Assembly: GCF_016056305.1 (NCBI RefSeq)
Contig: NZ_JAECZC010000014.1
Location: 1 to 64,000, forward strand
Source of the DNA: Amazonocrinis nigriterrae CENA67
GTDB lineage: Bacteria > Cyanobacteriota > Cyanobacteriia > Cyanobacteriales > Nostocaceae
Direction: 5' to 3'
Length of the DNA: 64,000 nucleotides
The notes below the pieces were generated by a model. That model worked only from the letters and a program-made list of their open reading frames with translations, was not told the DNA's origin and searched no databases. The position numbers and the translations under genes are program-made. Positions 45,886-55,652 of this stretch are shown piece after piece. Every line of letters begins with the position of its first letter. Positions within the stretch are counted from its first letter, which is position 1.

Positions 45886-48003
45886 ATGATTGCAACAACA
45901 TTTCAATATCAAGCAGAAACTACAACCAAGTACGAAGTAGAGTTGGGACGCACTTATCCTTTGGGTGCAAAGCCTGACAAATATGGAGTCAATTTCTCAA
46001 TCTTTTCTGAACATGCCACATCTGTAGAACTATTGTTGTTTGAGACACCTGATGACCCAGATCCGATACAAATTATTCAGTTAGACCCAAAGGTCAATAA
46101 AACCTTTTTCTTGTGGCATATTTATGTCAGAGGCTTAAAACCTGGTGCTGCTTATGCTTATCGCGTTGATGGCCCTCAGGATTTACACGGTAAAGGACAC
46201 CGCTTTAACAAAAACAAAGTATTGATTGATCCTTACTCAAAGGGAAATAGTACTACGCTGTGGAAGCGCACTGATGCTTTAGGGACAATAGATAACTTGT
46301 CTACTTCAATGCGTAGTGTAGTCATAGATATATCAGATTATGACTGGGAAGGCGATCGCCCTCTGAACCGACCCATGAATGATACCATCATTTATGAAAT
46401 GCACGTTCGTGGGTTCACTAAATCATCTTCCTCTGATTGCAAACATCCTGGTACCTTTTCTGGAGTGATCGAAAAGATTCCTTACCTGCAAGAATTAGGA
46501 ATCACAGCTGTTGAATTACTACCAGTATTTGACTTTGACGAAACGGAAGTTTTGCGAGAAGTCAACGGTAACAAACTCAAAGATTACTGGGGGTATAACC
46601 CACACAGTTTTTTTGCACCAGAAGTTTCATATTGCGCCTCTCCCCGTGATAAAAACCCCATCACAGAGTTTCGGGATATGGTCAAAGCCTTACATAAGGC
46701 AGGTATCGAGGTCATCTTAGATGTGGTCTTTAACCACACTGGTGAAGGAAACCATCAAGGCCCGACTATTAACTTTAAGGGATTCTTCAACAGTATATTC
46801 TATCACCTTGTACCATTCGACAAGCAATATTACATGGATTACTCAGGGTGTGGCAATACCATCAACTGCAACCATCCCTTAATCCAGAAATTAATTGTTG
46901 ATTGTCTAGAATTTTGGGTGGAAGAGATGCACGTCGATGGCTTCCGCTTTGATGAAGCCTCAATCTTATCCCGTGACCAAAATGGGGTTCCGATGGTTCA
47001 TCCGCCTGTAGTTTGGCAAATTGAAACATCCGAAGTCCTGGCGGAGACCAAAATTATTGCTGAAGCTTGGGATGCTGCTGGACTATATCAGATTGGCTAC
47101 TTTCCTGGCTATCGTTGGGCAGAATGGAACGGACGCTTCCGGGACGACGTTCGGCGCTTTGTCAAGGGAGATCCAGGACTTGTAGGTGCAGTGGCTTGGC
47201 GCATGTCTGGAAGTGCCGACCTTTACCAATCAAGCGGACACCTACCAATTAACAGCATCAACTTTATTACTTGCCACGATGGATTTACTCTCAATGATTT
47301 AGTTTCTTACAACCACAAACACAATGAAGCTAATGGCGAGAACAATCGAGATGGCATCAATGACAATTTGAGTTGGAATTGTGGTGTAGAAGGAGAAACT
47401 GATAACCCACATATTGATGCACTGCGGCGGCGACAAATTAAGAATTTTGCAACTATCCTTTTGCTCTCGCAGGGTGTGCCGATGATCACATATGGTGATG
47501 AAGTCAGACGCACTCAAAAGGGCAACAACAATGCTTACTGTCAAGATAATGAGATTAGTTGGTTTGATTGGGATCTTGTAGACAAAAATATTGATATATA
47601 CAGATTCTTCAAACTGTTAATTAGTTTTCGTAAATGCTACTGTCATGAATCATTACACCGTCGTCACTTCTTCAATGGTGAAGTGAATGAGCGAGGTTTG
47701 GCAGACATCTCTTGGCATGGCTTAAATCTGCATAGACCTGCTTGGGAAGATCCTCATGCCAGAGTCCTCGCTTTTACATTAGCAGGTTTCAAAGGAGCAG
47801 CAGATATCCACGTCATGTTCAATATGTACTGGGATACTCTCAAATTTGAAATTCCTTCTGTTCCAGGTAGAAAATGGTACAAAGTCATCGATACTGCTCA
47901 ACCTTCCCCAAGGGATATTGTGGAAGCTGGACAAGAGACTTTAGTTCCAGAGAATTTCTCTTTAGTTGAAGGTCGTAGCAGTGTGGTTTTAATTTCCAAA
48001 TAG
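45886..48003 (+). CDS. glgX: Glycogen debranching protein GlgX-type (GH13)
   Basis: About 705 aa from ATG 45886. N-terminal CBM48/isoamylase-type domain (YPLGAKPDKYGVNFSIFSEH), then a GH13 barrel with DVVFNHTGEG, nucleophile Asp in VDGFRFDEAS, acid Glu in IIAEAWDAAG and INFITCHDGFTLNDLV. The C-terminal domain ends GRSSVVLISK. Such enzymes cleave alpha-1,6 branches of phosphorylase-limit glycogen, releasing maltotetraose-type chains that MalQ can recycle. ATG 45886 follows gtgagaagaaagagaaa; a TTG at 45838 would add 16 residues outside the family. No signal peptide, so cytoplasmic. Confidence 0.9.
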   Translation: MIATTFQYQAETTTKYEVELGRTYPLGAKPDKYGVNFSIFSEHATSVELLLFETPDDPDPIQIIQLDPKVNKTFFLWHIYVRGLKPGAAYAYRVDGPQDLHGKGHRFNKNKVLIDPYSKGNSTTLWKRTDALGTIDNLSTSMRSVVIDISDYDWEGDRPLNRPMNDTIIYEMHVRGFTKSSSSDCKHPGTFSGVIEKIPYLQELGITAVELLPVFDFDETEVLREVNGNKLKDYWGYNPHSFFAPEVSYCASPRDKNPITEFRDMVKALHKAGIEVILDVVFNHTGEGNHQGPTINFKGFFNSIFYHLVPFDKQYYMDYSGCGNTINCNHPLIQKLIVDCLEFWVEEMHVDGFRFDEASILSRDQNGVPMVHPPVVWQIETSEVLAETKIIAEAWDAAGLYQIGYFPGYRWAEWNGRFRDDVRRFVKGDPGLVGAVAWRMSGSADLYQSSGHLPINSINFITCHDGFTLNDLVSYNHKHNEANGENNRDGINDNLSWNCGVEGETDNPHIDALRRRQIKNFATILLLSQGVPMITYGDEVRRTQKGNNNAYCQDNEISWFDWDLVDKNIDIYRFFKLLISFRKCYCHESLHRRHFFNGEVNERGLADISWHGLNLHRPAWEDPHARVLAFTLAGFKGAADIHVMFNMYWDTLKFEIPSVPGRKWYKVIDTAQPSPRDIVEAGQETLVPENFSLVEGRSSVVLISK

Positions 48004-48217
48004 TTTACTAATTAATGCGCTTTGCAGTGGATTGAGAATCATTTGAGAACTAAAGGTAATGACATCAAGTCAGAAAACCTTTTTCTTCACTCCATGAGTT
48101 TGCATTAAAAATCTCCTTGATTTTTCAATATCCTGCAAAGCTAATTCTTTCAACCACACTCTGATACTTGTCCTGAAAGGCTTTGATCATCGACATTACA
48201 TTTTGGGAGATAATTCC

Positions 48218-50389
48218 ATGAATCAAGTGACTTTCCCATTTTCAGATTTAATCGCTGGGTATGTTACTACCTTTAATTCTCAAAAAGGTGCTTTTGGAAG
48301 TTTTAATCTAAAAACCACCGATAGCAGAGAATTTGAGGTAGCATTAACTGCAAACACCTATGCAGAACTAGTGCGAAATCTGGGTGAGCCTTACTATGAT
48401 TGCACTCTGCAATTGAAAGAAATGCTAGTTCCAGAACGCTACCTTTTTGTGTATGGCACTTTTTATCCAGAGAATGGTGAAAACAAGTTTGAAGGTAAAC
48501 ATATTGTATTCCTTGGCAAAGCTGAAAGTGAGTATGCATTTGAAAAGCAAGACTGGTGGGTCAATCAAGTACGAAACCTAGCCAATTTTTACTTAAAAGT
48601 GCAGTTTGAAGATGGTGAAATTGACTATGGTAAATATCGTACTAATTTAGGCTTGGTTGGTACGAAAGACATCAGTACTCGACAAGAAACTGACACCATT
48701 TCGCGTTTGGTTTACGGTTTTGCTACAGCCTACTTGATGACTGGAGATGACCGTTATCTAGAAGCTGCCGAAAAAGGCACCGAATACTTGCGCGACCACT
48801 TGCGTTTTCTGGATGAAGGTGAAGGAATTTGCTATTGGTATCATGCAATTGACGTTAAACCAGATGGTAGGGAGCAAAAAATATTTTCCTCAGAATTTGG
48901 GGATGACTATGATGCCATACCAGCTTATGAACAAATCTATGCACTAGCTGGCCCAACCCAGACTTATCGAATCACGGGTGATCCCAATATCTTGAATGAT
49001 ATTGAATTGACTTTGAATCTGTTCAAACGCTATTTTCTAGACAAAACAGACAGAGGAGGATTCTACTCACACATTGATCCGATTACTCTGAGTCCCCACA
49101 GTAATACCTTGGGCCATAACCGGGCGAAAAAGAACTGGAACTCAGTAGGTGACCATGCCCCAGCATACTTAATCAATCTTTGGCTGGCGAGTGGTAAGAA
49201 AGAGTATGCTGATTTACTTGAGTATACTTTTGACACAATTGAAAAGCATTTTCCAGACTACGACTCTAGTCCATTTGTGCAAGAACGTTTTCATGAAGAT
49301 TGGAGTCATGATACAACATGGGGATGGCAACAGAACCGAGCAGTTGTAGGTCACAACCTCAAAATCGCTTGGAACCTGATGCGGATGCACCACCTCAAAC
49401 CAAAAGAGAAGTATGTTGCTTTAGCTGAAAAGATTGCAGACATCATGCCTGCTGTTGGCAGTGACCAACAGCGTGGAGGGTGGTACGATGTAGTAGAGCG
49501 TATCTTAAAACCAGGTCAGGAAACACATCGTTTTGTTTGGCACGATCGCAAAGCTTGGTGGCAGCAAGAACAAGCCATATTAGCCTACTTGATCCTGGCT
49601 GGTTCACTTAACAATTTTGAGTATCAAAAACTAGCCCGTGAATCAGCAGCTTTCTATAACGCTTGGTTCCTCGATTACGCAGATGGCGGTATCTACTTCA
49701 ATGTTTTGGCTAATGGACTTCCTTACTTGCTAGGAACTGAGAGAGGTAAGGGTAGTCACTCGATGAGTGGTTACCACTCGTTTGAACTGGCGTACTTAGC
49801 TTGTGTGTATACTAATCTATTGCTGACTAAGAAGCCAATGGATTTGTATTTTAAGCCAAAACCAGGAGCATTTAAAGATAACATCCTCCGGGTTCAGCCA
49901 GATATCTTACCACCAGGCAGTGTTCAAATTGGTGAAGTTTGGATTAATGGCCAGCCTTATCTTGACTTTGATGCTGAAAACCTGACAGTCAAACTGCCAA
50001 CAACTCAGGACGAAATCAAAATTAGAGTTAGACTTCTTCCCACACAAGTATTTTTCAATGCAACTTTACTGGAAGTCAGCAAAGGTACTGCCAAACTATC
50101 TTTAAGTGGTTTACTTGATGCCAATGCTGTGGGACTACTTGAGGAAGAATTGCACAAAGCAACAGCCCAATCTATCAAACGTCTAGTCTTGCAACTAGAG
50201 GATTTGAAATGTATCAGTGCGGCTGGTCTAAGATATCTCATTTTCACCAAGCAAAAACTGGGTAGTGATGTTGATATCTATTTAGTTGGCGCCAATGAGA
50301 ATGTATTGAGTTACTTGAAGAAAGGTGCATTCTGTGAAGGCGTAATTGTTTTAGAACAGTATGACGCTGTTGAATTGGCAACTGTGTAG
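48218..50389 (+). CDS. AGE-family epimerase/isomerase fused to a STAS domain
   Basis: A 723-aa two-part protein. Residues about 1-110 are an N-terminal extension. Residues about 120-560 are an (alpha/alpha)6-barrel of the N-acylglucosamine/cellobiose 2-epimerase family (FYLKVQFEDGEIDYGKYRTN, FHEDWSHDTTWGWQQNRAVV, WHDRKAWWQQEQAILAYLIL). Residues about 610-720 form a STAS (anti-sigma antagonist-like) domain, LKCISAAGLRYLIF. In SpoIIAA-type proteins this loop has Asp-Ser-Ser; here Ser-Ala-Ala, so the phosphoserine site is missing. The fusion suggests a sugar enzyme under protein-partner control. ATG 48218 is preceded by gggaga; a TTG five codons upstream is less likely. Confidence 0.8.
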   Translation: MNQVTFPFSDLIAGYVTTFNSQKGAFGSFNLKTTDSREFEVALTANTYAELVRNLGEPYYDCTLQLKEMLVPERYLFVYGTFYPENGENKFEGKHIVFLGKAESEYAFEKQDWWVNQVRNLANFYLKVQFEDGEIDYGKYRTNLGLVGTKDISTRQETDTISRLVYGFATAYLMTGDDRYLEAAEKGTEYLRDHLRFLDEGEGICYWYHAIDVKPDGREQKIFSSEFGDDYDAIPAYEQIYALAGPTQTYRITGDPNILNDIELTLNLFKRYFLDKTDRGGFYSHIDPITLSPHSNTLGHNRAKKNWNSVGDHAPAYLINLWLASGKKEYADLLEYTFDTIEKHFPDYDSSPFVQERFHEDWSHDTTWGWQQNRAVVGHNLKIAWNLMRMHHLKPKEKYVALAEKIADIMPAVGSDQQRGGWYDVVERILKPGQETHRFVWHDRKAWWQQEQAILAYLILAGSLNNFEYQKLARESAAFYNAWFLDYADGGIYFNVLANGLPYLLGTERGKGSHSMSGYHSFELAYLACVYTNLLLTKKPMDLYFKPKPGAFKDNILRVQPDILPPGSVQIGEVWINGQPYLDFDAENLTVKLPTTQDEIKIRVRLLPTQVFFNATLLEVSKGTAKLSLSGLLDANAVGLLEEELHKATAQSIKRLVLQLEDLKCISAAGLRYLIFTKQKLGSDVDIYLVGANENVLSYLKKGAFCEGVIVLEQYDAVELATV

Positions 50390-50793
50390 GTAAGTGCAAA
50401 AACTTTTTTAGCTTGCCACTAGGGTGTAGTGGGGAGTGAGGAGTGGGAAGTAGAGAGTGAGGAAAGAGTTTTTTCTGTTTCTCACATCTACTTACCTCCA
50501 ACAGAGTTGGTATTTTAGGTACTAGTGGACGATCGCAAAAGTTTTAACTAAAAACACATTTATCTTTGATAATTGAGGGCGATAGTTCACTAGCTGATAC
50601 CTTGAATTTGCACATTGTATTCAAACAAAATTTTTGTAGGTTAGGTTCTAAAGCTTACCTAGCCTATACAACTTAAAAGTTCACTAGCTTAAACTCACAT
50701 CAAAAATTGTGAGGAGACTGAATAAATACCAACTTTAAAAAACAATTGTGTCGTTAGCTGGATGTTGCTAGAAGCAGCATTTGTGAGGAACTT
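50390..50793. other. Intergenic, no supported gene
   Basis: This 404-bp gap separates the AGE-STAS gene and the receiver-flavoprotein gene. It contains tandem ggagtgaggagtggg-type repeats (about 50430-50465) and otherwise AT-rich DNA that should hold the downstream operon's promoter. Confidence 0.45.
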
Positions 50794-52455
50794 ATGGCTA
50801 AACCTGTAATACTGGCATTAGATGATGACTTGGAAGTTTTGCAAGCGCTTGAGCTTGACTTACGTAAAGAGTACGGCGATCGCTTCCGGGTGGTGCGATC
50901 CAACTCAGCTAAAACAGCTTTAGAGGTACTGCAAAAGTTAAAGTTGCGTAATGAGTCAGCAGCCCTGTTTCTTGTAGACCAGCGAATGCCACAAATGAGT
51001 GGGGTGGAATTCCTAGAACGGGCAATTGAAATCTTTCCCCTGACCAAACGTGTCTTACTCACAGCCTATGCAGACACTAATGCAGCTATCCATGCCATCA
51101 ACAAGGCCAAGATTGATTATTACCTCTTGAAGCCTTGGAACCCCCCTCAAGAGCGTTTATATCCCATACTTAACGATTTGCTTGAGGTTTGGCAAGCTTC
51201 TTTCCGTCCACCTTTTGAAGGTGTAAGGGTTGTTGGTTCTCGTTGGTCGCCTAAATTACATCAAGCCAAAGATTTCTTAGCCCGCAATCATGTTCCCTAT
51301 CAGTGGCTGAATATAGAGTCAGATGAAGGCGATCGCCTTTTGAGTTACGCCGTTAGTTCTGATACTAAATGCCAGGCGTTAGTTATTTTCCCTGATGGTT
51401 CACATCTTATAGAGCCAACAAATACCCAAATTGCCGAGAAAATAGGGCTAAAAACACGTCCCAATATGCCGTTTTATGACTTAGCTATTGTGGGTGCTGG
51501 CCCAGCTGGTTTAGCAGCAGCTGTTTATGGGGCTTCTGAAGGGCTTCGGACAGTGCTGATTGAACGAGAGGCGCCAGGAGGTCAAGCAGGTACTAGTTCC
51601 CGGATTGAAAATTATCTTGGTTTTCCGGGTGGTGTGCATGGTGGAGATTTAGCCAAACGTGCTGTCACACAAGCTCAAAAGTTCGGAACAGAGATTATTT
51701 CGCCGCAAGAAGTAGTTGATGTGCGTCTGAATGGTCAATATCGATTGGTCACTCTCGCAGACGGTTCCCAACTTAGTACCCATACCTTGATTATTGCCAC
51801 AGGGGTATCTTATCGCAAGTTCAACATACCTGGAAGTGAAAAATTGACAGGTGCAGGTGTCTACTATGGCGCTGCTATGACCGAAGCACTGACTTGCAAA
51901 GGCGAAGATGTGTTTATTGTGGGTGCGGGTAACTCCGCTGGACAAGCAGCTGTGTATCTTTCTAAATACGCAGGCTCAGTGAACCTTGTAGTTCGCGGGG
52001 ATTCACTGAAAAAAAGTATGTCTCAATATTTGATTGACCAGATTGAAGAGATTGGCAATATTAACGTCAAGCTCTTAACTCAGGTTAAAGAATTTATCGG
52101 AGAAGACAAATTAGAGGCGATAAGCATTTTTAACTCAATAACAGGTGAAGTCGAAACCATTCCTACCAATGCTTTGTTTAGCTTTATTGGTGCCAAGCCG
52201 CGTACTGATTGGTTACAAAACATTGTGGAGCGTGATGAAAACGGCTTTATTCTGACTGGAGCCAGTGCAATGCCGAATGGGAGGTCGCCGAAAGGATGGA
52301 CAATAGAGCGTGATCCTTTCTTTTTAGAAACTAACGTACCGGGTATTTTCGCCATAGGCGATGTGCGTTGTAACTCAGTTAAACGAGTCGCTTCCGCAGT
52401 GGGTGAGGGAGCGATCGCTGTTCAATTAGTTCACCAATATTTAGCATCTGTGTAG
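50794..52455 (+). CDS. Receiver / glutaredoxin-like / thioredoxin-reductase-like flavoprotein fusion
   Basis: A 553-aa protein with three parts. A CheY-type receiver (1-125) has acidic pocket DDD (10-12), phospho-acceptor Asp 62 in VDQRMP and Lys 112 in LLKPW. A glutaredoxin-fold segment follows (about 142-222, VRVVGSRWSPKLHQAKDFLA) whose redox-cysteine position reads RWSP. An FAD/NADPH thioredoxin-reductase-like module (about 226-553) has GAGPAGLAAA, GAGNSAGQAA and the C-terminal AIGDVRCNSVKRVASAVGEG. The CxxC expected after GxGVxY is replaced (VYYGAAMTEALTCKG), so ordinary thioredoxin reduction is unlikely. It probably acts as a phosphorylation-gated flavin oxidoreductase. A histidine kinase gene starts 21 bp downstream. 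Confidence 0.85.
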   Translation: MAKPVILALDDDLEVLQALELDLRKEYGDRFRVVRSNSAKTALEVLQKLKLRNESAALFLVDQRMPQMSGVEFLERAIEIFPLTKRVLLTAYADTNAAIHAINKAKIDYYLLKPWNPPQERLYPILNDLLEVWQASFRPPFEGVRVVGSRWSPKLHQAKDFLARNHVPYQWLNIESDEGDRLLSYAVSSDTKCQALVIFPDGSHLIEPTNTQIAEKIGLKTRPNMPFYDLAIVGAGPAGLAAAVYGASEGLRTVLIEREAPGGQAGTSSRIENYLGFPGGVHGGDLAKRAVTQAQKFGTEIISPQEVVDVRLNGQYRLVTLADGSQLSTHTLIIATGVSYRKFNIPGSEKLTGAGVYYGAAMTEALTCKGEDVFIVGAGNSAGQAAVYLSKYAGSVNLVVRGDSLKKSMSQYLIDQIEEIGNINVKLLTQVKEFIGEDKLEAISIFNSITGEVETIPTNALFSFIGAKPRTDWLQNIVERDENGFILTGASAMPNGRSPKGWTIERDPFFLETNVPGIFAIGDVRCNSVKRVASAVGEGAIAVQLVHQYLASV

Positions 52456-52475
52456 CGATCTTTCGGGTAAAGACC

Positions 52476-53870
52476 ATGCTTGAGACATTGCGTAAGATAT
52501 CAGTTTTTGAACACTTGACCGAAAACGAGCTGAAGTGCTTTATCAATGGTACTGAATTATGGCTGGATTCAGGAGACATCTTGTTTCACCAAGGAGATCC
52601 TGTCGAGTACTTCTATATAGTATTTGAAGGAGCAATCCAGCTTTCACGAGAGATTGTTAACCAAAAAATCCTACTAGCTACATACGGTAGTAGTACATTC
52701 TTTGGTGAAGTCCCTCTGCTTGCAGGTACACCTCACCTTGCAAGCGGTGAAGCAGTACGTAAAAGCCATATGTATTGTTTGCATGAAAATGATTTTTGGC
52801 AAATGATTACTATTTGCCCAAGTATCAGAAAAATTGTTCTCGGTCATATGGCTTCGCGAATGCAGGAGTTACAGTTGTTGTCTCAGCAACATGAAAAGCT
52901 CGTTGCTTTGGGTACTTTGTCTGCTGGTCTTGCCCATGAACTAAATAATCCAGTATCCGCAGCCCATAGAGCTGCAAGTCAATTGCAGGATACAGTTAAG
53001 TCGTTGGATGCTGTTACTTTCAAACTGATTGGCCAAAATCTCACACAAAGACAGCTCAAACAACTCTTAACTTTTAGACAAGATGCTATTGAACAGGCTG
53101 CACAGTCTGATATACAAGACTCTTCCGATCCATTGGCTCAGATTGATCTGGAAGATGAATTAGCGCAATGGTTAGAGTCACATAATGTGAATGACGGGTG
53201 GAAACTTGTTCCTACCCTTGTTGCTGCTGGGCTAAATAATCAGAAGTTAGAAGTGATTAGCGAACATTTAGCCACTCAGACCTTTAGTGATGTGCTGGTT
53301 TGGTTGGAAGCAACCTTGTCTATAATCGGGCAGTTGAAGGTACTGGAACAAGGTACTACTCGTGTCTCGGAAATAGTCAAGGCGATTAAAGACTACTCAT
53401 ACATGGATCGAGCTTCACTATTGAAGATAGATGTACATGAGGGTCTAGAAAATACCTTGACAATTCTGCGCTACAAATTGCGAAAGCACAATATTGTGGT
53501 GACACGCGAGTATGATAAAAACCTACCGCAAATTCAAGCTCATGGTAGTGCATTGAATCAAGTGTGGACTAACCTGATTGATAACGCGATCGATGCTTTA
53601 GGTGAACAAGGTGAGATTCGGATACGAACTTGCCAAAACAAAGACTATGTTGTTGTTGAGATTATGGACAATGGCCCAGGAATTCCCCTTGCCATTCAAT
53701 CTCGAATTTTCGAGCCATTTTTTACAACTAAGGAGGTGGGGTCAGGTACAGGGTTAGGTTTGGAGATTTCATATCGAATTGTAGTAACTCAGCATCATGG
53801 AGAAATTCGTTGTTTTTCTGAACCTGGCGAGACACGTTTTCAGATTCGTTTACCTATCCTTCATATGTAA
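52476..53870 (+). CDS. Cyclic-nucleotide-binding-domain histidine kinase
   Basis: A 464-aa cytoplasmic sensor kinase. Residues about 8-125 form a cNMP-binding-type (Crp-like) sensor domain (GDILFHQGDPVEYFYIVFEG, FFGEVPLLAG). A dimerisation/phosphotransfer helix follows with His 154 in AGLAHELNNPVSAAHRA. A helical insert of about 110 residues precedes the HATPase_c domain (about 345-464) with NLIDNAIDAL, MDNGPGIP and GSGTGLGLEIS. Only 21 bp separate it from the receiver-flavoprotein, so that receiver is its likely partner. No transmembrane segments, so the signal is intracellular; whether the CNB domain binds cAMP or c-di-GMP is unknown. Confidence 0.88.
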   Translation: MLETLRKISVFEHLTENELKCFINGTELWLDSGDILFHQGDPVEYFYIVFEGAIQLSREIVNQKILLATYGSSTFFGEVPLLAGTPHLASGEAVRKSHMYCLHENDFWQMITICPSIRKIVLGHMASRMQELQLLSQQHEKLVALGTLSAGLAHELNNPVSAAHRAASQLQDTVKSLDAVTFKLIGQNLTQRQLKQLLTFRQDAIEQAAQSDIQDSSDPLAQIDLEDELAQWLESHNVNDGWKLVPTLVAAGLNNQKLEVISEHLATQTFSDVLVWLEATLSIIGQLKVLEQGTTRVSEIVKAIKDYSYMDRASLLKIDVHEGLENTLTILRYKLRKHNIVVTREYDKNLPQIQAHGSALNQVWTNLIDNAIDALGEQGEIRIRTCQNKDYVVVEIMDNGPGIPLAIQSRIFEPFFTTKEVGSGTGLGLEISYRIVVTQHHGEIRCFSEPGETRFQIRLPILHM

Positions 53871-54078
53871 ACTACTGACTGTTATACAGCTTATGGTGTA
53901 GCCTCAGTTTCTAGCAGTTGAGTATAGAGACTAATTTACAGCAGTTTTCTTTTCTATGAACTACAACACTACAGGTTTTGAGGCAGGACACACCAGGTAT
54001 AAGCTCTCCATATCTGATGAATGATTCCTGGATTTTGTACCTCACTTAAAAGCAAACTGCTGTAATTTTATGACTTAC

Positions 54079-55530
54079 CAATACCGTTGCCAAAAAAAGA
54101 GTATGAAGAGATAGGGCTGACGTAGTAGAGTTGTTGTCTTCCCAAACGACAACTCAAAACCCACGAACAGCCCATGATCGATATCTTATCACTGCTACAA
54201 TGCTTATTACCGCAGATAAACGCCACAACGATGCGGCAATTGAACCAGATAATCCTGGCTATGTTAGCAATGAGTGGCCGAGTGACGATGTTAGGAATTT
54301 CTCGTTGGGCAGGCGTTGGTGGCAGTTATCGGACGACGTTGAGGTTCTTTCATACAGTAATACCTTGGGCAACATTGTTTTGGCTATTTTTTCGTAAACA
54401 TTTGTGGCGAGAAAATGAAGTATATCTACTGGCTGGAGATGAAGTTGTAGTCAGTAAATCGGGTAAACAAACTTATGGGTTAGATAGATTCTTTTCTAGC
54501 CTAGCAAGCAAACCAATTAATGGTCTATCCTTTTTTGCTTTATCATTAGTTAGTGTTGGAGGAAGGCAGTCATTTCCTATTCAGATAGAACAAGTAATTA
54601 AGAGTGAGAATCAAACAAATAGTACGCCCGCAGTCAAAAAAGTAAAATCCAAAGAAAAACGGGGGAGAGGACGACCAAAAGGGAGTAAAAACAAAAATAA
54701 AGCCCAAGTGATATTAACATCTGAGTTATTACTAATTCAGAAGATGATTAATTCACTATTCGAGTTAGTAGGTAACTTTATCCCTCTAACATATTTAGTA
54801 TTAGATGGTCACTTCGGTAACAACAATGCTTTGCAGATGGCACGTCTTGTCAACTTGCACATAATTTCCAAGTTGCGTCATGATTCAGCATTATACGTCC
54901 CTTATGAAAATCCTGACTCCAGTAAACGCTCTCGTCGTAAATACGGCGACAAGCTAGACTATCGTAATATCCCTGACAAATATTTATGTAAAAGTGATAT
55001 TGAGGATGAGATTCAAACTGATATTTATCAAACCACTCTTCTTCACAAAGAATTTGCCCAGGCTATCAATGTAGTGATTTTGGTCAAAACCAATCTTAAA
55101 ACTCATTCTTGCAGCCATGTAATTCTTTTTTCTAGCGACCTAACTCTGTCATTTGAAAACATCGTTGACTATTACAAGCTTCGTTTTCAAATCGAGTTTA
55201 ATTTTAGGGATGCCAAGCAGTTTTGGGGATTGGAAGATTTTATGAACCTGGGACAAACTGCCGTGACTAATGCTGCTAATCTAGCATTTTTTATGGTCAA
55301 TTTATCCCACAATCTTCTTGCTGATTTCCGTCAACTTAATCCCGGTTCCGGCATTATTGATCTTAAGGCTTACTATCGTGGTTTTCGATATGTTTGTGAA
55401 ATGTTAAAAATGCTTCCCGAAATCCCTGAGCCTATTTTATTAACCCAGATTTTTGCCAAGCTTACTACTTTAGGACGTATTCATAACGTTTCTACAAGCG
55501 TTGAACCCTTGTAAATTGGCAGAGGTATTG
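54079..55530 (+). mobile_element. Complete insertion sequence (1452 bp) with target duplication
   Basis: Ends are inverted repeats caataccgttgccaa (54079-54093) and ttggcagaggtattg (55516-55530), 13 of 15 positions pairing. The element is flanked by a direct 5-bp duplication CTTAC at 54074-54078 and 55531-55535, so the boundaries are exact. It carries one intact transposase gene. The duplication lies in a gacttac-acaaaact context resembling the end of another small repeat family, so this IS appears nested in an older repeat. Confidence 0.85.
54174..55514 (+). CDS. DDE transposase (IS4-like superfamily)
   Basis: A 446-aa transposase. N-terminal helical DNA-binding region (residues about 15-75, ISRWAGVGGSYRTTLRFFHT), then an RNase H-like catalytic core: first Asp in LAGDEVVVSKSGK (near 88), second in YLVLDGHFGNN (near 211), Glu in YYKLRFQIEFNFRDAKQFWG (near 345), typical of the IS4-type Y-R-x-x-x-E-x-x-F signature. 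A basic, glycine-rich linker (KEKRGRGRPKGSKNKNK, near 161-177) is an insert. The reading frame is intact and spans nearly the whole element, so it may still be active. The exact IS family is not decided; a 5-bp duplication fits ISH3-like members of the superfamily. Confidence 0.88.
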   Translation: MIDILSLLQCLLPQINATTMRQLNQIILAMLAMSGRVTMLGISRWAGVGGSYRTTLRFFHTVIPWATLFWLFFRKHLWRENEVYLLAGDEVVVSKSGKQTYGLDRFFSSLASKPINGLSFFALSLVSVGGRQSFPIQIEQVIKSENQTNSTPAVKKVKSKEKRGRGRPKGSKNKNKAQVILTSELLLIQKMINSLFELVGNFIPLTYLVLDGHFGNNNALQMARLVNLHIISKLRHDSALYVPYENPDSSKRSRRKYGDKLDYRNIPDKYLCKSDIEDEIQTDIYQTTLLHKEFAQAINVVILVKTNLKTHSCSHVILFSSDLTLSFENIVDYYKLRFQIEFNFRDAKQFWGLEDFMNLGQTAVTNAANLAFFMVNLSHNLLADFRQLNPGSGIIDLKAYYRGFRYVCEMLKMLPEIPEPILLTQIFAKLTTLGRIHNVSTSVEPL

Positions 55531-55652
55531 CTTACACAAAACTATATCCTACTTTGGGTAATTCATGAATTTACTTAGTGAAAATAAGGGTTTCAGCTAT
55601 TGTTTGTGAAAGTCCAGTAATTACCAACGTGAACTAAAGAAGAGCAGAGAAA

